64,000 nt of DNA from an uncultured Paraburkholderia sp. (lineage in GTDB: Bacteria > Pseudomonadota > Gammaproteobacteria > Burkholderiales > Burkholderiaceae), in NCBI GenBank assembly GCA_940746715.1, contig CALNWN010000004.1, positions 310,001-374,000 of the forward strand, read 5' to 3'. Shown here one piece after another: positions 60,621 to 64,000 of the stretch. How positions within the stretch are numbered: the stretch's first letter is position 1; each line of letters opens with the position of its first letter. The notes under the pieces were generated by a model that did no database searches, was not told the origin of the DNA, and saw only the letters and a program-made list of their open reading frames with translations. Both the position numbers and the translations under genes were made by a program.

Positions 60621-61805
60621 TCAGGTATCGTCGCTCCACCCGCCGGAATCGTCGTTGCTGCCCATGTCGATGCCGCCGTTGTCGGTCCAGTCGTTCGACC
60701 CCTGACCGAAGTCGAGGCTGCCGCCGTCGCCGCCGTTACCGCGGCGGCGCGCTTCATCGTCGACGATCACGTCGCGCTCCACCACGCGTTCGCGCCCGGA
60801 GTTCAGCGCTTCACCGAGCAACACGCCGGTCAGCAATCCGCCCATGCCGCCGCCGAAACCGCCGCCTTGCTGCACGACGACGGGCGGCTGCTGTTGATAC
60901 GGTCCTTGCTGCGGATAGGGCGCTTGCGGCGGATTGCCGAAGCGCTCGGCTTCGCGTGCGTACGGCGACTGCTCGCTGCCCGCCGCGGCGGCCGCGTTCG
61001 GATCCGGCCGGCCTTCGGCGCGCGCCCGCAGGCTGCCGATGCGCTGCTCCAGTTCGTCGAGCTGATAGGGCGGCACCGGATTCTTGTTGTTCGACAGCGT
61101 TTCGACCAGCGTGCGCAACTGGTCTTCGGTGGCTTCCACTTCCTTTTCCAGCGCTTCGTGGCCGGGCGCGGTGGAGAGCTCCGCGTCGAGTTTCAGCGAA
61201 CGCACGGTGTTGAGCAGGTCCGTTGCACGCTTGAGTTGCGCGCGACGCTCGTCGTCCGCGCGCGTGTCGTCCTGCGTGCGGACGCGGCGCAAGGTCCAGC
61301 GCAACACGAGCGCGATCACGCCGACGAGGATCAGAATGCCGACCCACATGCCGATGCCCGGACCATGGCGCTCGGGCGCTTTGGGCACGAATCCCGGCTG
61401 TTGCTGAACGGCCGGTGCGTTTTGCTGGACGAAGGGATTATCGGCGCGGCTCGTCGATTCTGCGCCGGCGTTGCCCGCGCGTTCGGCGTCGCGGCGAATG
61501 CGTGCCTCGACTTGCGCAAAGCGCGTGGGATCGGTGAAACGGATCTGCGGGTCGAGCGTTTTGGCCTGTTGAAGCTGCGCGAGCGCGTCGCCATAACGGC
61601 CTTCGCGGTCGAGCACCTGGCTGTACAGGTAGTGCGAGCGCGCATTGTTCGGATGCGCCTGCAGCACTTCGGAGAGACCCGCGTCGGCCTGCTGCCAGTT
61701 GCCTTGCGACATGGCGGATTCGATCTGCTGAACCGTGGGTACGGCAAACGCCGCCGCCGACACGAGCATCAGCGAGACGAATGCGCTTGCGATCAGTTTT
61801 TTCAT
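60621..61805 (-). CDS. Membrane-anchored TPR protein with Gly/Asp-rich tail
   Basis: An intact 394-residue protein. Sec leader (KKLIASAFVSLMLVSAAAFA), two TPR-like repeats (MSQGNWQQADAGLSEVLQAH; YSQVLDREGRYGDALAQLQQ), then a Gln/Pro linker, a membrane helix (GMWVGILILVGVIALVLRW), a coiled coil (about residues 215-280) and a Gly/Asn/Asp-rich end. TPRs would face the periplasm and the coiled coil the cytosol. It follows pspA by 92 bp on the same strand, suggesting a joint envelope-stress role. The start ATG 61805 is chosen for the leader. Confidence 0.75.
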   Translation of the reverse strand: MKKLIASAFVSLMLVSAAAFAVPTVQQIESAMSQGNWQQADAGLSEVLQAHPNNARSHYLYSQVLDREGRYGDALAQLQQAKTLDPQIRFTDPTRFAQVEARIRRDAERAGNAGAESTSRADNPFVQQNAPAVQQQPGFVPKAPERHGPGIGMWVGILILVGVIALVLRWTLRRVRTQDDTRADDERRAQLKRATDLLNTVRSLKLDAELSTAPGHEALEKEVEATEDQLRTLVETLSNNKNPVPPYQLDELEQRIGSLRARAEGRPDPNAAAAAGSEQSPYAREAERFGNPPQAPYPQQGPYQQQPPVVVQQGGGFGGGMGGLLTGVLLGEALNSGRERVVERDVIVDDEARRRGNGGDGGSLDFGQGSNDWTDNGGIDMGSNDDSGGWSDDT

Positions 61806-61897
61806 GTGCGGACCGGGCGCGAGGCGCCCGTCTCCTTCAGTCGAGTGCGACGGCCGGCGATCCGGGAACGGCCCACCGTCATGCACTACTCACGCAA

Positions 61898-62578
61898 TTA
61901 CTGGGCCGGCGTATTGAGCTGCTTTTTCAAGGCTTCCAGGCGGTCGTCGACCGACGGGCCGCGGTTCAGATCCGCCAGCTTGTCGTCGAGCGCCTTGCCG
62001 CTTTTCACGTCCGCGGAATTCAGGCGGGCGTCGGAGCGGGCATTTGAGAGCGCGACCTTGTCTTCGAGCTTCTGAAAGTCTTCGGACAGGTTTTTTCCGC
62101 CGATACCGCCGAGCGCCGTTGCCGCGACGTCTTTCGCCTGCGCGATCTGCTGCTTGGCTTGCAGGATGTTGGACTGCGCATTGAGGTCGTTACGCCGCGC
62201 GCGCATGTCTTCGATCTGGCTCTTCAATTGCACGACGGAAGGCTCCAGCGTGGCCAGTTCCTTGGTCAGCGCGTCGCGTTCCGCCTCGGCAGTGGCTTGC
62301 GCGCCGAGCGCTTCACGCGCGAGCGCTTCGTCGCCGGCTTGCAGTGCGCGCCTCGCACCGTCTTCGTATTTCTTCGCCTTGTCGGCGGCAACGTCGCGCT
62401 TGCTTTGCTGCGTGGCCACCTGCGCCTGAATCTCGATCAGTGAATTTTCGGCCTTGCCGATGCTCTCGTCGAGTTCGCGCACGATCTGGCGCGAGTCGCG
62501 CGACGGTTCTTGCACGGAGTCGGCCGCGTCGTTCAGGAGACCTTTTAGCGTGCGCGAAATGCTGTCAAAAAGCGACAT
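61898..62578 (-). CDS. PspA/IM30-family membrane-stress protein
   Basis: An intact 226-residue protein; ATG 62578 after GGAGGTTTTC. It is almost entirely coiled coil: MSLFDSISRTLKGLLNDAAD, RQIVRELDESIGKAENSLIE, EAERDALTKELATLEPSVVQ, NILQAKQQIAQAKDVAATAL. PspA-type proteins polymerise on damaged inner membranes. No pspBC or PspF-type regulator is adjacent; the TPR membrane protein downstream may be its partner. Confidence 0.88.
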   Translation of the reverse strand: MSLFDSISRTLKGLLNDAADSVQEPSRDSRQIVRELDESIGKAENSLIEIQAQVATQQSKRDVAADKAKKYEDGARRALQAGDEALAREALGAQATAEAERDALTKELATLEPSVVQLKSQIEDMRARRNDLNAQSNILQAKQQIAQAKDVAATALGGIGGKNLSEDFQKLEDKVALSNARSDARLNSADVKSGKALDDKLADLNRGPSVDDRLEALKKQLNTPAQ

Positions 62579-63021
62579 GAAAACCTCCAAAGAATGGTGT
62601 CGGCGCTGAATAATTTCCGCATTCAACTGCTTGCCACTGCTACTTTACGCCTCCGCGCGACAGGCCGCGCAGCGTTCGGACCGCAGGTCGGGGCGTGCGC
62701 GCCAAATGCAATAGCGGATGCGCAAATTGTCCGGCTCGTTCGCGCATGCATTGCCTGATGAAGCGTGCGGGCTTTGATAATCGACATGCGCGTGGCGCCC
62801 TCGGCAGCTTGCGGATATTACACCACGGGCTCTCTTAAAATGCCCTTAAAGGGCGCGATGCGATGTGATGCGCGGGCAAGGCGAGTGTGCGAGCGGCGAG
62901 TGTCGCCGGCGTGAATTGCGCGCGGCGCGCGAGTGCAAATGTACGGACGACGCATTCGGCTGCAGGGCGCCGCGTCGCGCATCGGCATGGTACTGCGATT
63001 GCGTTTCGCTCACGCAAAGAG
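62579..63021. other. 443-bp gene-free stretch upstream of pspA
   Basis: It holds the pspA promoter region and the 3' flank of the next minus-strand gene. I saw no sigma-54 -24/-12 element that I would trust, and no coding sequence with a family. Confidence 0.3.
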
Positions 63022-63666
63022 CTACGCGAAGCGGCCGCCCTCGGGACCCAGGTCGCCTTCCGTGTCATCGTCGTCGCGCACAGTGTCGAGGCGCGGGCGC
63101 TTCAACACGCTCTTCACGTGCGTCCGGGTGCTGACCGCCGCGGGCGCGGTCTCTTCGGCGGCCGCCGCGCGGCTGCGACGATTCGTGCGACGGCCTCGGC
63201 GGTCGCGACGGCGTCTTCGTCGACTTCGGCGGTCAGGGCTGCCAGCACATCGGCGGGCAGGAGCGGGACAGTGGGGGAAGCGGGCGGCATGCTGTCGGCA
63301 GGCGCTTTGACGGCCGACGTGGTTGGCTGGCGCATCGCGCGGCCGTCCGCGCCGCTTGCTGCACCGGCATGCTCATTCGCCTGCAAGGGTGCGTCCGCGT
63401 CGCTGCCCGCACGCGCCTGCAAGGCTGCAGGGCAGTGATGCGGGTGCGCGCGCGTGCGCCGTGTCGAGCGCATCCGGCGCGCGCGGCGCGTTGAGCCGGT
63501 CGACGATGCTCGCCGCTTTCACCTGCTCGCTCGTCGCGCCGAAACTGAGCACCGCACGCCGCATGAGCTCGCTGACGCTGATGCCCAGTTCGTCGGCAGT
63601 GGCGGCGATCGCGCGCTTCTGCGCGGGCGTGACGAATACGACGATGCGTTCGCTGGGCTTTGTCAT
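63022..63666 (-). pseudogene. Ribbon-helix-helix-like protein with acidic tail, frameshifted
   Basis: ATG 63666 starts MTKPSERIVVFVTPAQKRAI, then ATADELGISVSELMRRAVLS, which looks like a ribbon-helix-helix DNA-binding N terminus of the MobC/antitoxin kind. After LNAPRAPDALDTAHARA the frame changes near 63450 (PPASPTVPLLPADVLAALTA, EDAVATAEAVARIVAAARR) and again near 63170, where the third frame reads KSVLKRPRLDTVRDDDDTEG and ends GPEGGRFA at TAG 63022-63024. The family is not known to me; no toxin gene is adjacent. Confidence 0.5.
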
Positions 63667-63779
63667 GATCGGCTCGGATACTTGTTGGCATGACGCTTCG
63701 CGGCGCGCATCGCGTGCGCCCAATCCATCATATGACGAGTTGCGCCGATGGGAAACGGGCGCGTCGTGAAAATGCCGTG

Positions 63780-64000
63780 ACATCAACGGCTTGTCGCGCT
63801 TTTTGTGGGTTTGTCCACAGGCCTTTCAACATTTTCTGTTGATAACTCGGGCAGTGTGCGCAAGCGCATCGAAAGCTTGCCGAATCTACTCGGACCTGCG
63901 CCGCAGAGCCCCGCGCGAAGGGAATTCTTACAAAAAAACTGCGTTGAGCGCCGCTTGATTTCTTTAAAATGCGCTGTTACGTTGCGCCGGTCACTGTCCC
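63780..64000 (+). promoter_or_regulatory. Probable promoter region of a gene beyond the window
   Basis: TTGATT (63955-63960) and TAAAAT (63964 onward) lie close together near the right edge, and TTGTCCACAG and TGTTGATAAC (63813-63846) resemble DnaA-box-like 9-mers. Neither spacing nor copy number is convincing. No gene starts before the window ends. Confidence 0.25.

Noticed and set aside
60336..62075. A 579-codon plus-strand open frame opposite the TPR gene
   Set aside because: It spans a bidirectional terminator and runs antisense to a protein with leader, TPRs and membrane helix.
63813..63846. DnaA-box-like 9-mers as a replication origin
   Set aside because: Only one or two weak matches, with no dnaA, dnaN, parAB or AT-rich unwinding region in view.

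Overview
This window looks like a chromosomal segment of a Burkholderia sensu lato bacterium (Paraburkholderia/Caballeronia type). It is GC-rich, and its gene families are typical of that group: an Hfq2-type chaperone with a long tail, DUF2968, DUF1571 and DUF1992 proteins, a tad-type pilus tail followed by a sigma-54 regulator, a FadE/FabG/MaoC/thiolase block, and a fused UdgX with its radical SAM partner. No phage, plasmid, insertion sequence, CRISPR array, rRNA or complete tRNA was recognised.

The dominant feature is gene decay. More than half of the recognisable genes are broken by single or multiple frameshifts, by in-frame nonsense codons (DUF2968, DUF1571, udgX, mntH, potI), or by deletions that fuse neighbours (thiolase/fadD, cytochrome b561/molybdopterin oxidoreductase, mntH/pldA, ABC ATPase/ompW) or cut out protein cores in frame (multicopper oxidase, allantoinase). 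Some indels could be sequencing errors. The large clean deletions, nonsense codons, tandem duplications and one repaired quasi-palindrome argue for real erosion, as in recently host-restricted symbionts such as leaf-nodule Burkholderia. That lifestyle is an inference.

Layout: 1-4.1 kb, remains of the distal tad locus, its sigma-54 activator and a DUF2968 protein. 4.3-7.0 kb, small proteins, Hfq2, and a wrecked ECF sigma/anti-sigma pair. 7.0-10.0 kb, a cresol-dehydrogenase-like flavoprotein, a Tat-type protein and a DUF1571 protein. 10.1-18.7 kb, a fatty-acid catabolism block on the minus strand (fadD, thiolase, maoC, fabG, fadE, TetR). 19.0-20.3 kb, an intact MFS carrier. 20.6-25.6 kb, a probable cell-cell signalling locus: a CqsS-like hybrid kinase, a receiver-kinase, and an intact protein resembling acyl-ACP reductases. 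25.9-31.6 kb, a copper-handling block (Csp, His-rich proteins, TolC-type channel, multicopper oxidase, CusF, cytochrome b561, YedY-like oxidoreductase). 31.6-36.4 kb, transporter, chemoreceptor, methyltransferase and an intact ChrA. 36.6-39.3 kb, an SOS-box-preceded DNA-repair pair. 39.4-42.3 kb, ThpR, DUF1992, TadA, LdcA. 42.6-47.3 kb, GntR-controlled ureide/allantoin genes. 47.3-50.6 kb, fused remnants (ABC, OmpW, PldA, MntH). 51.2-55.3 kb, a polyamine potFGHI operon with an amber codon in potI. 55.4-63.7 kb, a soluble chemoreceptor, hydrolase, BVMO, TetR, TPR protein, PspA and a small DNA-binding-like gene.

Most likely still working: Hfq2, TetR regulators, MFS, the acyl-reductase-like protein, Csp, CusF, ChrA, radical SAM, TadA, LdcA, GntR, UraD, PotF/PotH, alpha/beta hydrolase, TPR protein and PspA.
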